A program made the position numbers and the translations under genes. Source: Lachnospiraceae bacterium G41 (lineage in GTDB: Bacteria; Bacillota; Clostridia; Lachnospirales; Lachnospiraceae). Taken from it: 64,000 bases of DNA. Under the pieces are notes generated by a model, which searched no databases, was not told the DNA's origin, and was given only the letters and a program-made list of their open reading frames with translations. Position 1 is the first letter of the stretch. Every line of letters starts with the position of its first letter. The stretch spans positions 124,001-188,000 of the forward strand of contig FNEU01000003.1 in the NCBI GenBank assembly GCA_900100245.1, in the 5' to 3' direction. This document shows, piece by piece, positions 26,734-35,373 of this stretch.

Positions 26734-27801
26734 ATGGGTAAGTTATTTGAATTAATCAACAAAGACACAAAACACAAAAACGAGAGCAAGCGCATGACCG
26801 TAATCATCAGACAGATGGTGCTTATCTTTATGTGCGTTTCGCTCTTTAATCTTGTGCTGGATGCATGTTTCATAAAATCGGTTCCGGGATCCGTATTCTG
26901 GGGCATAATGCTTGTTGTCGACGGCATAACTTTTTACATTTCCTATAATGCGCGAAAGCTTATTATACTTACAATTTTTGTATTCCAGAAAGCCCTCTGG
27001 ATAACGGCTGCAGTCGTATTGTTCGGCTGGGAAGGCGGCTTCCAGTTTTTCTTAATTCTCTTGGTAATTATGTATTCGTTCGGCGAGGCGGGCTACAACA
27101 GGAAAAAGGTTCTGCTCGATTTCTGCCTCTTTGCAATGTTCATTGTTTTCCTTATCTTTTTTAAGGGCAATCAGGGAAAAATATCCATTGAACATTTCGA
27201 CAAGAGCATTCAGGTGGTAAACGCCCTTGCATTCGTGATAATGGTTTCCATCATTTCTTTCTCGTTTTCCAAAGAGAGTCAGCACATGGAAGACAAGCTG
27301 ATTTCCTACAACAATCAGCTAAGAAAACAGGCTTCGGTTGATGCGCTCACAGGTCTTTATAATAGAAGAAGCACAATGGAAATAGTCAACGACATAGTAT
27401 TGCAGAGACGTGTGATGAGCATCTGCATCGGAGACATAGATTTCTTTAAGAAGATTAACGACTCCTACGGACATGATTTCGGCGATACCGTGCTTGTGGC
27501 AATTTCCGAAGTTTTAAAGAAAGAAACCGAAGAGTACGGCTTCGTAGCAAGATGGGGCGGTGAGGAATTCTTAATCGTTTTCGCAGACTTAAACGGAGAT
27601 GATGCATATATCAAACTCTCACACATAAGAGACGCCGTAAAAGACTTAAAACTTAACCACGGCAAAGAAGAAGTGAGAGTAAAAATGACTTACGGCCTGA
27701 CGGAATACGATTATTCGAAATCTTTTGAAGACAACATAAAAGATGCCGACGAGAAACTGTATCTCGGAAAACAGAACGGCAGAGACATGATAGTATATTA
27801 A
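26734..27801 (+). CDS. Membrane-anchored GGDEF-domain diguanylate cyclase
   Basis: About 355 residues: N-terminal membrane domain with five to six hydrophobic helices (about 25-185), a short coiled linker, and a C-terminal GGDEF domain (about 200-355). The active-site loop is RWGGEEFLIVF, a functional GGEEF variant, and the VDALTGLYNRRS start is complete. It should make cyclic di-GMP. No RxxD inhibitory site is evident before GGEEF. The start is uncertain: ATG 26734 or TTG 26719, neither with a Shine-Dalgarno. Confidence 0.88.
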   Translation: MGKLFELINKDTKHKNESKRMTVIIRQMVLIFMCVSLFNLVLDACFIKSVPGSVFWGIMLVVDGITFYISYNARKLIILTIFVFQKALWITAAVVLFGWEGGFQFFLILLVIMYSFGEAGYNRKKVLLDFCLFAMFIVFLIFFKGNQGKISIEHFDKSIQVVNALAFVIMVSIISFSFSKESQHMEDKLISYNNQLRKQASVDALTGLYNRRSTMEIVNDIVLQRRVMSICIGDIDFFKKINDSYGHDFGDTVLVAISEVLKKETEEYGFVARWGGEEFLIVFADLNGDDAYIKLSHIRDAVKDLKLNHGKEEVRVKMTYGLTEYDYSKSFEDNIKDADEKLYLGKQNGRDMIVY

Positions 27802-27825
27802 ATTTCACATAAACGGAGGTTAACT

Positions 27826-29412
27826 ATGGGAGCAAAAGAATTAATTGAAGCAGGGAAGGCTTATCTAGGAATCGAATTCGGTTCAACGAGAATCAAGGCT
27901 GTAGTATGCGATGAAGCCGGAAACGTTCTCGCAATCGGCGGATTCGGCTGGGAAAACAGCTTAAAAGACGGTATCTGGACCTATTCCGAAGAGGAGATTT
28001 TCGCAGGATTAAAGGCCTGCTATTCGGATATGGCCAAGGACATAAAAGAAAAATACGGCATAGCTGTAACTTCGTTTGCGGGCATCGGTATCTCAGCCAT
28101 GATGCACGGATATCTCGCATTTGACGCGTCAGACAAACTCCTCGTTCCTTTCAGAACATGGAGAAACACCATTACGGGCGAAGCCGCAGAAATCCTTACA
28201 AAAGAATTTAATTACAACATTCCCCAGAGATGGAGCATTTCACATCTTTATCAGGCAATGTTAAACAAAGAAGAGCACGTAAAAGATATTGACTTCTTCA
28301 CAACTCTTGCAGGCTTTGTTCACTGGAAACTGACTGGCAAGAAAGTACTCGGCGTGGGCGATGCTTCAGGTATGTTCCCCATCGATATGAGCACCGGCAA
28401 TTATGATGAAAAGATGATTGCAAAGTTTGATGTTCTTGCCAAAGAAACCGCACTTGCAAAAGGCCTTAAGGATCTTCTTCCCGAAGTTTTATCCGCTGGC
28501 GAAAACGCAGGTATTTTGACTCCTGAAGGTGCTGCACTCCTTGATGAAAGTGGCAATCTTATAGCAGGTATTCCTCTCTGTCCTCCCGAAGGCGATGCAG
28601 GAACAGGTATGGTTGCAACCAACTCCGTTAAGGTAAGAACAGGTAATATTTCCGCAGGTACATCCGTATTTGCAATGGTTGTTCTCGAAAAAGATTTATC
28701 CAAGGTTTATCCCGAAATCGACCTTGTTACAACACCCGACGGCGCACTTGTAGGAATGGTTCACTGCAACAACTGTACTTCCGAGATTAACAACTGGGTT
28801 AAGGTATTTAAGGAATTCCAGGAACTTATGGGCGCTCCCGTCGATATGAACGAGCTCTATACAAAGCTTTATTCCGTAGCTCTTGAAGGCGATGCAGACT
28901 GCGGCGGACTTACACTCTTTAACTATCTCTCCGGCGAACCTGTAACCGGATTTGAAGAAGGTGCATTACTCCTTGCAAGAAAGGCAGAGGATAAGTTAAG
29001 CCTTGCAAATCTTATGAGAGCAAACCTTTATTCCGCAATGGCAGCATTAAAGATCGGTCTTGATCTGATGTTAAAAGAAGAGGGCGTAAAGGTAGATGAA
29101 ATGTACGGACACGGCGGATACTTTAAGACCAAAGGTGTCGGCACCAAGATTGCCGCAGCAGCAATTAACGCACCCGTATCCGTAATGGAAACCGCATCCG
29201 AAGGCGGTGCATGGGGTATCGCACTCCTTGCCGCTTATATGGACAATAAGAACGGTATGTCCTTAAGCGAATACTTAAGTGCAAAGATATTCAACAATAC
29301 AGGCTGCGAGAAATGTGCTCCCGAAGCTAAGGATGTTGAAGGCTTTGATGCATTCATCGAAAAATACAAGAGGGCAATCGCTGTTGAAAAGGCAGCAGTT
29401 GAAAATCTGTAA
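27826..29412 (+). CDS. FGGY-family carbohydrate kinase, putative ribulokinase
   Basis: 528 residues. N-terminal FGGY domain begins YLGIEFGSTRIKAVVCD (phosphate-binding loop); the C-terminal domain has the GHGGYFKTKGVGTKIAAAA motif. ATP-dependent sugar phosphorylation. It is not a canonical AraB, but the next gene is an AraD-type epimerase, which suggests it acts on L-ribulose or a related pentulose feeding the pentose phosphate pathway. CGGAGGTTAACT precedes the ATG. Confidence 0.82.
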   Translation: MGAKELIEAGKAYLGIEFGSTRIKAVVCDEAGNVLAIGGFGWENSLKDGIWTYSEEEIFAGLKACYSDMAKDIKEKYGIAVTSFAGIGISAMMHGYLAFDASDKLLVPFRTWRNTITGEAAEILTKEFNYNIPQRWSISHLYQAMLNKEEHVKDIDFFTTLAGFVHWKLTGKKVLGVGDASGMFPIDMSTGNYDEKMIAKFDVLAKETALAKGLKDLLPEVLSAGENAGILTPEGAALLDESGNLIAGIPLCPPEGDAGTGMVATNSVKVRTGNISAGTSVFAMVVLEKDLSKVYPEIDLVTTPDGALVGMVHCNNCTSEINNWVKVFKEFQELMGAPVDMNELYTKLYSVALEGDADCGGLTLFNYLSGEPVTGFEEGALLLARKAEDKLSLANLMRANLYSAMAALKIGLDLMLKEEGVKVDEMYGHGGYFKTKGVGTKIAAAAINAPVSVMETASEGGAWGIALLAAYMDNKNGMSLSEYLSAKIFNNTGCEKCAPEAKDVEGFDAFIEKYKRAIAVEKAAVENL

Positions 29413-29420
29413 AAAGAAAA

Positions 29421-29455
29421 AAGGTGCCTGGCTCACGAAGTGTGCCTGGCACCTT
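29421..29455. repeat. Hairpin element, copy 2 (GGTGCC type), between kinase and epimerase
   Basis: AAGGTGCC (29421-29428) and GGCACCTT (29448-29455) enclose GGCTCAC-GAA-GTGTGCC, a near-perfect hairpin. The core 29423-29453 is 31 nt, like the copy at 23818. It may act as a terminator or mRNA-stability element between the two genes. Confidence 0.65.
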
Positions 29456-29475
29456 AACAATGAAAGGATAGAATT

Positions 29476-30171
29476 ATGCTCGAAGAACTCAAACAAAAAG
29501 TTTACGAAGCAAATATGCTTCTTCCCAAGCACGGACTTGTAACATTTACCTGGGGAAATGTTAGTGCGATTGACAGAGAGAAAGGTCTCTTTGTAATCAA
29601 GCCTTCAGGTGTTGATTATGATGTAATGAAACCCGAAGATATGGTTGTTGTAGACCTTGAGGGAAATGTTGTTGAAGGAAAGCTTAATCCTTCTTCTGAT
29701 ACACCCACACATCTGGAACTCTACAAGGGCTTCCCTGAAATCGGCGGAGTGGTACATACACATTCCACATATGCTACAAGCTTCGCACAGTCGGGAAGAG
29801 ATATTCCCTGCTACGGAACAACCCATGCGGATTATTTCTACGGAAGCATTCCCTGCGTAAGAAATCTTACCAAGGAAGAAATCGACGAAGCATACGAACT
29901 TAATACAGGAAAGCTTATAGTTAATGAATTTAAAAGAATGAATATCGATCCCGAAGCGGTTCCCGCAGTACTCTGCAAGAACCACGGACCTTTCGCCTGG
30001 GGCAAGGATGCCAACAACGCAGTTCATAATGCAGTTGTACTTGAAGAAGTTGCCAAGATGGCACTCTTTACCGAACAGATAAATCATGAAGTAATCTCGG
30101 CTCCTCAGGAGCTTCAGGATAAGCATTATTTCAGAAAGCATGGCGCCAACGCATATTACGGACAGAAATAG
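29476..30171 (+). CDS. araD: L-ribulose-5-phosphate 4-epimerase
   Basis: 231 residues, class II aldolase fold. Zinc-binding histidines lie in [14 protein letters not shown] (about residues 93-106) and near the C-terminal half; [11 protein letters not shown] and VKPSGV-like KPSGVDYD segments are typical of AraD. Converts L-ribulose 5-phosphate to D-xylulose 5-phosphate. Paired with the FGGY kinase. No arabinose isomerase gene is seen in the window. Confidence 0.9.
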   Translation: MLEELKQKVYEANMLLPKHGLVTFTWGNVSAIDREKGLFVIKPSGVDYDVMKPEDMVVVDLEGNVVEGKLNPSSDTPTHLELYKGFPEIGGVVHTHSTYATSFAQSGRDIPCYGTTHADYFYGSIPCVRNLTKEEIDEAYELNTGKLIVNEFKRMNIDPEAVPAVLCKNHGPFAWGKDANNAVHNAVVLEEVAKMALFTEQINHEVISAPQELQDKHYFRKHGANAYYGQK

Positions 30172-30222
30172 TATCTTTGGCTATGCGGAATCAATGATTA
30201 AAAAGAATAAGGATTAAAAAGC

Positions 30223-30251
30223 AGAGGACTGCATTTTTGCAGTCCTCTTTT
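30223..30251. terminator. Bidirectional terminator between convergent genes
   Basis: AGAGGACTGC (30223-30232), loop ATTTTT, GCAGTCCTCT (30239-30248), flanked by T on the right and A (30215-30220 region) on the left, so it can end both araD and the minus-strand anti-sigma gene. Confidence 0.9.
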
Positions 30252-30267
30252 AGGTAAAAACAAATTA

Positions 30268-31332
30268 TCATTGAACAAAATCAAATCTTACTCCGTTAAT
30301 CACAATTGCTTCAAAATCATCGGGGTTAACAAGCTTGGGCTTTCCCTGTATGGAGTCTGAAAAATCCATAAATCTGGTACTGTAGAGCATTACATCCGAG
30401 TAATGGTTCTCTTCTTTGGCCTCTGTAGCGGAGTGGGCTCCTGCGCATAGATTTTCTTTGCTCCCGTCTTTTAAGATAAAATATGAATTCTTTTCAAGTG
30501 AATCAAGTTCTTCATCCGGCAGAAGCCAGGTTTCACTTGTGTATTCTCCGTTTTTTCCCGATGTGATTCTTTCATACACACCATGGTTTTGGGCGTAAAT
30601 TACAAATGTCATCGGAGAGATTTCGATATATGTCGGCGTATAATAGTCAGATGCTTTCTTGCCAGATTCCAGTTTAAATGACCGGATTTCAACATTTCCA
30701 GAAATATCCAGCATTACTTCTTCTTTACTTTCTGTCATCGGGAAAGATAAAACTCCTTTTTTTTCAAAGTAATCACGACTGTCGGCACTAAGTTCAACCA
30801 TAAAAATGCGTTCATCTTCACTTGCATATTCGCCCATTTCCACAGTGCCCCAACTGAAATTGGTTCTGTGACCGGGTATTTCGAACATAGCAGGTTTTAA
30901 ATATAAAGAATTGTTATCTGCTACTAAATTTTCAAGCCATTGCTTGCCGTCATCGTCGAGGGCAGTGTATTTTACGGTCATATTAACAACCTTACCGTCA
31001 GACAACATTTCTTCTACTGACATTTTTACATGTTCATCCGACTGTGTGTAAACAGATGTTTCGATAGAGTCTGAAAGAGGGGCATATGAAGGTGTTCTGT
31101 TTATAATTAAAGAACGTATTCCGGCTGCGATTACGGGAACTGATATACCGAGTACGCAAACAACTGCAATTGCGGCAGCCAAACCCTTCCAAGCCGGTGC
31201 GGACTTTATTTTTTTCATCGTTACGGGTTTATTCTGTGCCTCGGGATTAAACAGATTTTTCTTTATTTCATCTTTTGCATTTTTATCAGGAACGATTGAT
31301 TCAATTGCTTTTATATAATCATTTGGATACAT
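30268..31332 (-). CDS. Membrane-anchored anti-sigma factor-like protein (DUF4179-like)
   Basis: 354 residues: a short cytoplasmic N-terminus (1-48), one membrane helix (about 49-71, AWKGLAAAIAVVCVLGISVP) and a large extracellular beta-rich domain. This layout, directly downstream of an ECF sigma factor gene and 22 nt from it, marks it as the likely cognate anti-sigma factor. No zinc-binding HxxxCxxC anti-sigma motif is seen, so it would be of the DUF4179 kind. Ligand or stress unknown. Confidence 0.75.
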   Translation of the reverse strand: MYPNDYIKAIESIVPDKNAKDEIKKNLFNPEAQNKPVTMKKIKSAPAWKGLAAAIAVVCVLGISVPVIAAGIRSLIINRTPSYAPLSDSIETSVYTQSDEHVKMSVEEMLSDGKVVNMTVKYTALDDDGKQWLENLVADNNSLYLKPAMFEIPGHRTNFSWGTVEMGEYASEDERIFMVELSADSRDYFEKKGVLSFPMTESKEEVMLDISGNVEIRSFKLESGKKASDYYTPTYIEISPMTFVIYAQNHGVYERITSGKNGEYTSETWLLPDEELDSLEKNSYFILKDGSKENLCAGAHSATEAKEENHYSDVMLYSTRFMDFSDSIQGKPKLVNPDDFEAIVINGVRFDFVQ

Positions 31333-31354
31333 AATGGTACTCCTTTCAAATTAA

Positions 31355-31822
31355 TTATTCCAATTCCATTTTCAATATTTCTCTTGCTTTAGCCAGACGC
31401 GTTTGTATTGTTGAAGGTTTAGAATTAAGCATTTTCGCAATTTCTATTGTCGAATAACCCTCGTAGTAATACAAATATATCGGAATTGAATATTTTTCTT
31501 CCAAAGCCATAACGGATTGATATACATCATTTGCATAATCATCTGTCGTGCTCATTTCAACTTGATTTCCAATTTCTTCATCATATGAGACAGTTTGCTT
31601 TTTCCACCATTTTTTTAAGTTGTTTTTACATATGTTTGATGCACAAACAATCAGCCATGCTTTGGTTTTTTCATCTGATTCGTAATTGAAGGGTTTATGA
31701 AGCATTTGGTAGAAGGTTTCCTGTACCATATCTTTCGTGTCTTCAGGATTCTTCATATATAGAAAACAAACTTTGTAAACCGTATCAAAATACAAATCAT
31801 ACAGACGTTCAGGTTCAAACAC
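31355..31822 (-). CDS. ECF-type RNA polymerase sigma factor
   Basis: 155 residues. Region 2 (YDLYFDTVYKVCFLYMKNPE with DMVQETFYQML) binds the -10; region 4 (LEEKYSIPIYLYYYEGYSTI then EIAKMLNSKPSTIQTRLAKA) is the -35-binding helix-turn-helix. GTG start, with AAAGGAGG about ten bases upstream. Co-transcribed with its putative anti-sigma factor. Confidence 0.9.
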   Translation of the reverse strand: MFEPERLYDLYFDTVYKVCFLYMKNPEDTKDMVQETFYQMLHKPFNYESDEKTKAWLIVCASNICKNNLKKWWKKQTVSYDEEIGNQVEMSTTDDYANDVYQSVMALEEKYSIPIYLYYYEGYSTIEIAKMLNSKPSTIQTRLAKAREILKMELE

Positions 31823-31925
31823 CTTTCACAGTCCTCCTTTATGCATTTTTAAGCGCTTATATTAATAAAACAATTTAAAAGCTCAATTCATCCTAAAAAA
31901 ATATAATAAAAGATAAATCAAAGAA

Positions 31926-31953
31926 AAAGATATTTCATAAAAGAAATATCTTT
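31926..31953 (-). terminator. Terminator of the minus-strand lipoprotein gene
   Basis: An 11-bp perfect stem, AAAGATATTTC (31926-31936) and GAAATATCTTT (31943-31953), six-base loop. Read on the minus strand it is followed by a T-rich tract. It lies between the lipoprotein stop and the sigma factor start and should insulate them. Confidence 0.75.
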
Positions 31954-32002
31954 AAAATAAATATATTAAGAATTAAATCATTTATAAATACTTTTGAAGC
32001 AA

Positions 32003-32974
32003 TTAGAAGTCTCCATTTAAAAAGTCTTCTACGGAAATATAATGGCTTTGCAGTTCTTCGTAGCTAATGATTGTATAATCATAATCATCGGTATCGTTTA
32101 TCTCGAAAGGATAAAACACGCTTCCGCAGGAATTGTGATTTTTTGCAATCTCAACGATTTCTTCCTTGGTGGCAGCAGTTCCGGAGCCGACCAGAGTTTC
32201 GTTCCACTTTGTACTTCCCCAGCTTTCGGTAATGGCTTCGACATTTACATATCTGTAAGTGCCGTCATCGTTTTTGTATACATAGGTTTTCTCTATGATT
32301 TCGCCTGCGCCGTCGCTTAAAACTGCAATATAATCGTTGCCTGCTTCAAAATCTTCACGGTAATTTCCCTGGAAATTTAATTCAGCTCCTGATGCTGTTA
32401 CAACTTTCACTTCTTTTGGAAGAGAACTTAAACGAATGTAACATATGGGGCAGGTAAAGGCTTCCGTCACCACAGTATCGGGAGCGGGTGAGTTTTCTTT
32501 TACGGTGATGGTCATCACGGGATCTTTATAATCAATGTCGGTTATTTCAATCGAATATCCGCCGGTACTTCTTTTACCCGAACATATAGCAAGGATTACT
32601 TCATCGGTTTCATCGCTTGCCATTAAAAACCATCCTCTGTCCAAGAAAAATCCGCTGTCCATCGAACCTTCAAGAATATATTCAAAATCACCGACAGTTC
32701 CGGTTTCGCCAAGTTCCTTGACATCGCCTGTATCTTCACTTTCAGCGGTTGAATTCTCATCCAAAATTTCACCGGCAGTTTCAGTTTGCCCATTATCAGT
32801 AGCATCTTTTTCTGCAGAATTTGTCGAATCATTCGCAGGCTTTTCTTCTTCAAGCGTATCTATGGTAACAATTTCCGGCAATATTGAAGCCTGATTTCCA
32901 CAGCCCACAAGCATTCCTGCTGCAGCAAGTGAAACTGTCAGGCACAAAACAAATGATTTTAAGTTTTTTTTCAT
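32003..32974 (-). CDS. Putative lipoprotein with acidic linker
   Basis: 323 residues. Signal peptide and lipobox end in MLVGC, so Cys25 should be lipidated. A Glu/Asp/Ser/Thr-rich linker follows (about 40-85), then a beta-rich domain of unknown family containing one short CPIC motif (FTCPICYIRLSS). GGAGGG precedes the ATG. It is divergent from the lipoprotein at 33142. No function recognised. Confidence 0.75.
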   Translation of the reverse strand: MKKNLKSFVLCLTVSLAAAGMLVGCGNQASILPEIVTIDTLEEEKPANDSTNSAEKDATDNGQTETAGEILDENSTAESEDTGDVKELGETGTVGDFEYILEGSMDSGFFLDRGWFLMASDETDEVILAICSGKRSTGGYSIEITDIDYKDPVMTITVKENSPAPDTVVTEAFTCPICYIRLSSLPKEVKVVTASGAELNFQGNYREDFEAGNDYIAVLSDGAGEIIEKTYVYKNDDGTYRYVNVEAITESWGSTKWNETLVGSGTAATKEEIVEIAKNHNSCGSVFYPFEINDTDDYDYTIISYEELQSHYISVEDFLNGDF

Positions 32975-33034
32975 TCTTTTTTCCCTCCGTCAAATGATGT
33001 AAAATAATTAATGTATGGGGTTTTCTAACAAACA

Positions 33035-33103
33035 TACGAATAAAGAAATAATATTTATGGAAAAAAATAAAAATATTCAATAAATTCAGATTGCTTATTC
33101 GTA
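33035..33103. promoter_or_regulatory. Inverted repeat in the divergent lipoprotein promoter region
   Basis: TACGAATAA (33035-33043) and TTATTCGTA (33095-33103), exact 9-bp complements 51 bases apart, between two divergent lipoprotein genes. Could be two half-sites for one regulator or a loop; no protein can be assigned. Confidence 0.4.
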
Positions 33104-33141
33104 TCTTTTACATAAGACAGATGACGCAGGGAGGATGGACC

Positions 33142-34671
33142 ATGAAGAACAGATTATTATTGATAATTGCAGTGCTTTTAAATGTTCTTTTTATTGCAGG
33201 CTGCGGAAAAAAATTAAATACATATACTTACAACTTAAAAGACATCAAACATTGTGATGATTTGTATATAACCAAAACCGAATATTATGATGACAGGGTG
33301 GAAATCTCTTTTAAGAGTAAAAGAAATAATTTTTCGCTGGATAAATTTAATTTTTATGGAGATGATGTCCATGGTAAAGAACAGGAAACAAAAAACAATA
33401 CCCTGATTATTTATTCGGATAATGCTGAGAATATTAATTCTGTTATTGCAAGTTGTTCGTGGCTTGAGGTAAATTTCAGATACCTCGATTCTGACGAGTA
33501 TGCGACAATCTGGCACTACTGGGCTGACGATCTCGGATGGGTTGATTATGAAGGTGATACGGAAAAATACTATACACTCGAAGAGCAGAGAAATCAGGCA
33601 ATAGCAGAGTACCAGAGACAGGAGAACATTAAAAAATCCCAGGAAGAAAGCGCTAATATTCTTGCTATGATTAAGGGTAAATGGGTCAGCGAAGACGGTT
33701 CTTTCTTTGATATAGACGACAAGAGTGATGTTTACGGCTATGTACTGATCTATGATGCGGACAGGGAAGGTTTCAACGAATGTCCGGGTGTCGGTTTTTC
33801 CTGGATTTCGGAAGATGAAAAAAGACTGCAAATGGAATACGGAAATCCTTACGGATGGGGATGTTTCGAAACATTTGAAGTAGTGTTGTCCGAGGATAAT
33901 AAATCATTTGAGTATGAATCAAAAACCTATTATCTGATGGATGAGGAAGTTTGGGGTAATGTAGATATTGAATATGTTCAGCCTTTAAATGTTCTTTTTA
34001 ACAATTCGGATGAGTGGGAAATTGATGAGATTTGCGTTGAAACAAACGAAATTGAGCCGGAAGATTCAGATACAGCTGAAAATGAGGAAACAGACGAGGC
34101 TGAGAACGAAGAAAAGGCCGAACTTATATATAAATATGCCGTTACCGATCTTGATATGAACGGCTGTCCCGAAGTGATAGTTTCAGGACGTGATACAGAT
34201 GACACCTGTTTCTTATATATTTATGAAACCACAGAAGACGGAAGCATACAAAGGGTGAAAACAAATAATACATCCATACAGCCGGCTTTGTATGATACGA
34301 ATGAACTACTTTGCTTCTATTCTTACAACAAATATCAGGATATATACAGGTATCTGGCAGAGGGTAAAACAAATTACAGTGAAGACACTTATTTTATTCA
34401 AAATTATTACATTTCAATCCAGATAAATTCCGTAGTATTTGAAAAAGTCAGTGCACAGGAATTAATCGAAGACGAAGACGGCAGGAAAGCCACTTACTTC
34501 GATGATAATGAGAATGAGATAAAATCTGTTGATTACTCAATATTAATGAATCATGTTAGAGATGATGCCGATAAAACCGTCAATCTTTTATGGTTTGACG
34601 ATGTTACAATCGAAAATTTGGCGAAGTCCTTCGGAGTATTCCTCGAATCAATGAATTACGAGGAAGAATAG
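33142..34671 (+). CDS. Putative lipoprotein
   Basis: 509 residues from ATG 33142, preceded by CAGGGAGG; the upstream open frame is not needed. Signal peptide with lipobox FIAGC. The central part holds GKWVSEDGSFFDIDD, and about residues 310-330 are Glu/Asp-rich. Afterwards VTDLDMNGCPEVIVSG resembles the DxDxNG segments seen in EF-hand-like or VCBS-like domains. Extracytoplasmic, function unknown. Followed by a non-coding stretch with a gene remnant. Confidence 0.75.
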   Translation: MKNRLLLIIAVLLNVLFIAGCGKKLNTYTYNLKDIKHCDDLYITKTEYYDDRVEISFKSKRNNFSLDKFNFYGDDVHGKEQETKNNTLIIYSDNAENINSVIASCSWLEVNFRYLDSDEYATIWHYWADDLGWVDYEGDTEKYYTLEEQRNQAIAEYQRQENIKKSQEESANILAMIKGKWVSEDGSFFDIDDKSDVYGYVLIYDADREGFNECPGVGFSWISEDEKRLQMEYGNPYGWGCFETFEVVLSEDNKSFEYESKTYYLMDEEVWGNVDIEYVQPLNVLFNNSDEWEIDEICVETNEIEPEDSDTAENEETDEAENEEKAELIYKYAVTDLDMNGCPEVIVSGRDTDDTCFLYIYETTEDGSIQRVKTNNTSIQPALYDTNELLCFYSYNKYQDIYRYLAEGKTNYSEDTYFIQNYYISIQINSVVFEKVSAQELIEDEDGRKATYFDDNENEIKSVDYSILMNHVRDDADKTVNLLWFDDVTIENLAKSFGVFLESMNYEEE

Positions 34672-34697
34672 TGTGTTGTATAAAATAACGATAAAAT

Positions 34698-34794
34698 CTA
34701 TTATTCATTGTTGCATTGGGGACTGTCATTTATTTGATAAGTCATGACACAAAAAAATAACCGCCGGTCCAGGGCAGTTATTTTAAGACTTTAA
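34698..34794 (+). pseudogene. Remnant of a small hydrophobic (holin-like / type I toxin-like) gene
   Basis: One frame reads LLFIVALGTVIYLISHDTKK then stop (34698-34760), with stops and no start codon upstream. An overlapping frame from ATG 34744 reads MTQKNNRRSRAVILRL (to 34794). The hydrophobic helix followed by NNRRSRAVILRL resembles the C-terminal end of short putative holin-like toxins often annotated in clostridia; I rely on memory for that resemblance. It would be a decayed, frameshifted copy. Confidence 0.4.
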
Positions 34795-34801
34795 AATTCT
34801 G

Positions 34802-34829
34802 TAGGGCAACCGTCTATCGGTAGCACCTA
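34802..34829 (+). terminator. Hairpin following the toxin-like remnant
   Basis: TAGG-GCAACCG (34802-34812), TCTAT loop, CGGTAGC-A-CCTA (34818-34829): an 11-bp stem with one A-A mismatch and one bulge. It may be the terminator of the lost toxin gene or of an antisense RNA. Confidence 0.5.
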
Positions 34830-34861
34830 TAATTATTATAAACCAATCAGTTGTGAAGTCA

Positions 34862-34891
34862 AGGATATTGAGTATCCTGGCTTTTATTTTT
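34862..34891 (+). terminator. Short terminator
   Basis: AGGATA (34862-34867), TTGAG loop, TATCCT (34873-34878), followed by a T-rich tract. A TATAAT at 34904-34909 just downstream may be the -10 for the next gene. Confidence 0.55.
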
Positions 34892-34962
34892 TGTGGGAAG
34901 AAGTATAATATATTTATATAGTTTTTGATTAATGAACGGATAAAAAAGAAGGTGATTTAATC

Positions 34963-35373
34963 ATGAGTATGGTAACTGATGTGACCAAAAAAATTATTCT
35001 TGCCGGACTGGGAACCATAGATGAACAAAACGAAGAAATAAAAGACCTGCTTCGCCGCGGAAGCGAAGTGCTGGGTCTGGGAAATGTTGACAACGAAGAG
35101 CTCCTTTACAACGGCAATCGCGAAGAAATCATGCGTAAAAGAGAAGAGCGAAAGAGAGAAGACAATTCGCTTGATCTCGGAGACGGAAAGAGCCTTTATT
35201 TTAATGAGGTTAAGGACGACGACGGAAAAGTAATAGAAAGAAATCTCGAACTGTCAAAGACTCCCGTTTACGGAACCAAAGAAGTATCCGTAGAAGCCAT
35301 AAAAGAAGACGACGGCAGAAAGGCCATAAGCGTTCATACAGCGAGAGGAGGTGCCGAAGATGACAAGAACTGA
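34963..35373 (+). CDS. Small phasin-like / coiled protein upstream of UbiB kinase
   Basis: 136 residues. The N-terminus KKIILAGLGTIDEQNEEIKD followed by LLRRGSEVLG resembles phasin-like helical proteins that are often encoded next to UbiB-family kinases; the rest is charged. Its 3' end overlaps the start of the next gene by 14 nt, so the two are translationally coupled. Function unknown. AGAAGGTGAT precedes the ATG. Confidence 0.7.
   Translation: MSMVTDVTKKIILAGLGTIDEQNEEIKDLLRRGSEVLGLGNVDNEELLYNGNREEIMRKREERKREDNSLDLGDGKSLYFNEVKDDDGKVIERNLELSKTPVYGTKEVSVEAIKEDDGRKAISVHTARGGAEDDKN

Noticed and set aside
35351-35359. GTG at 35351 as start of the UbiB-family gene
   Set aside because: It falls on the end of the GAGGAGG ribosome binding site itself; ATG 35360 has correct spacing.
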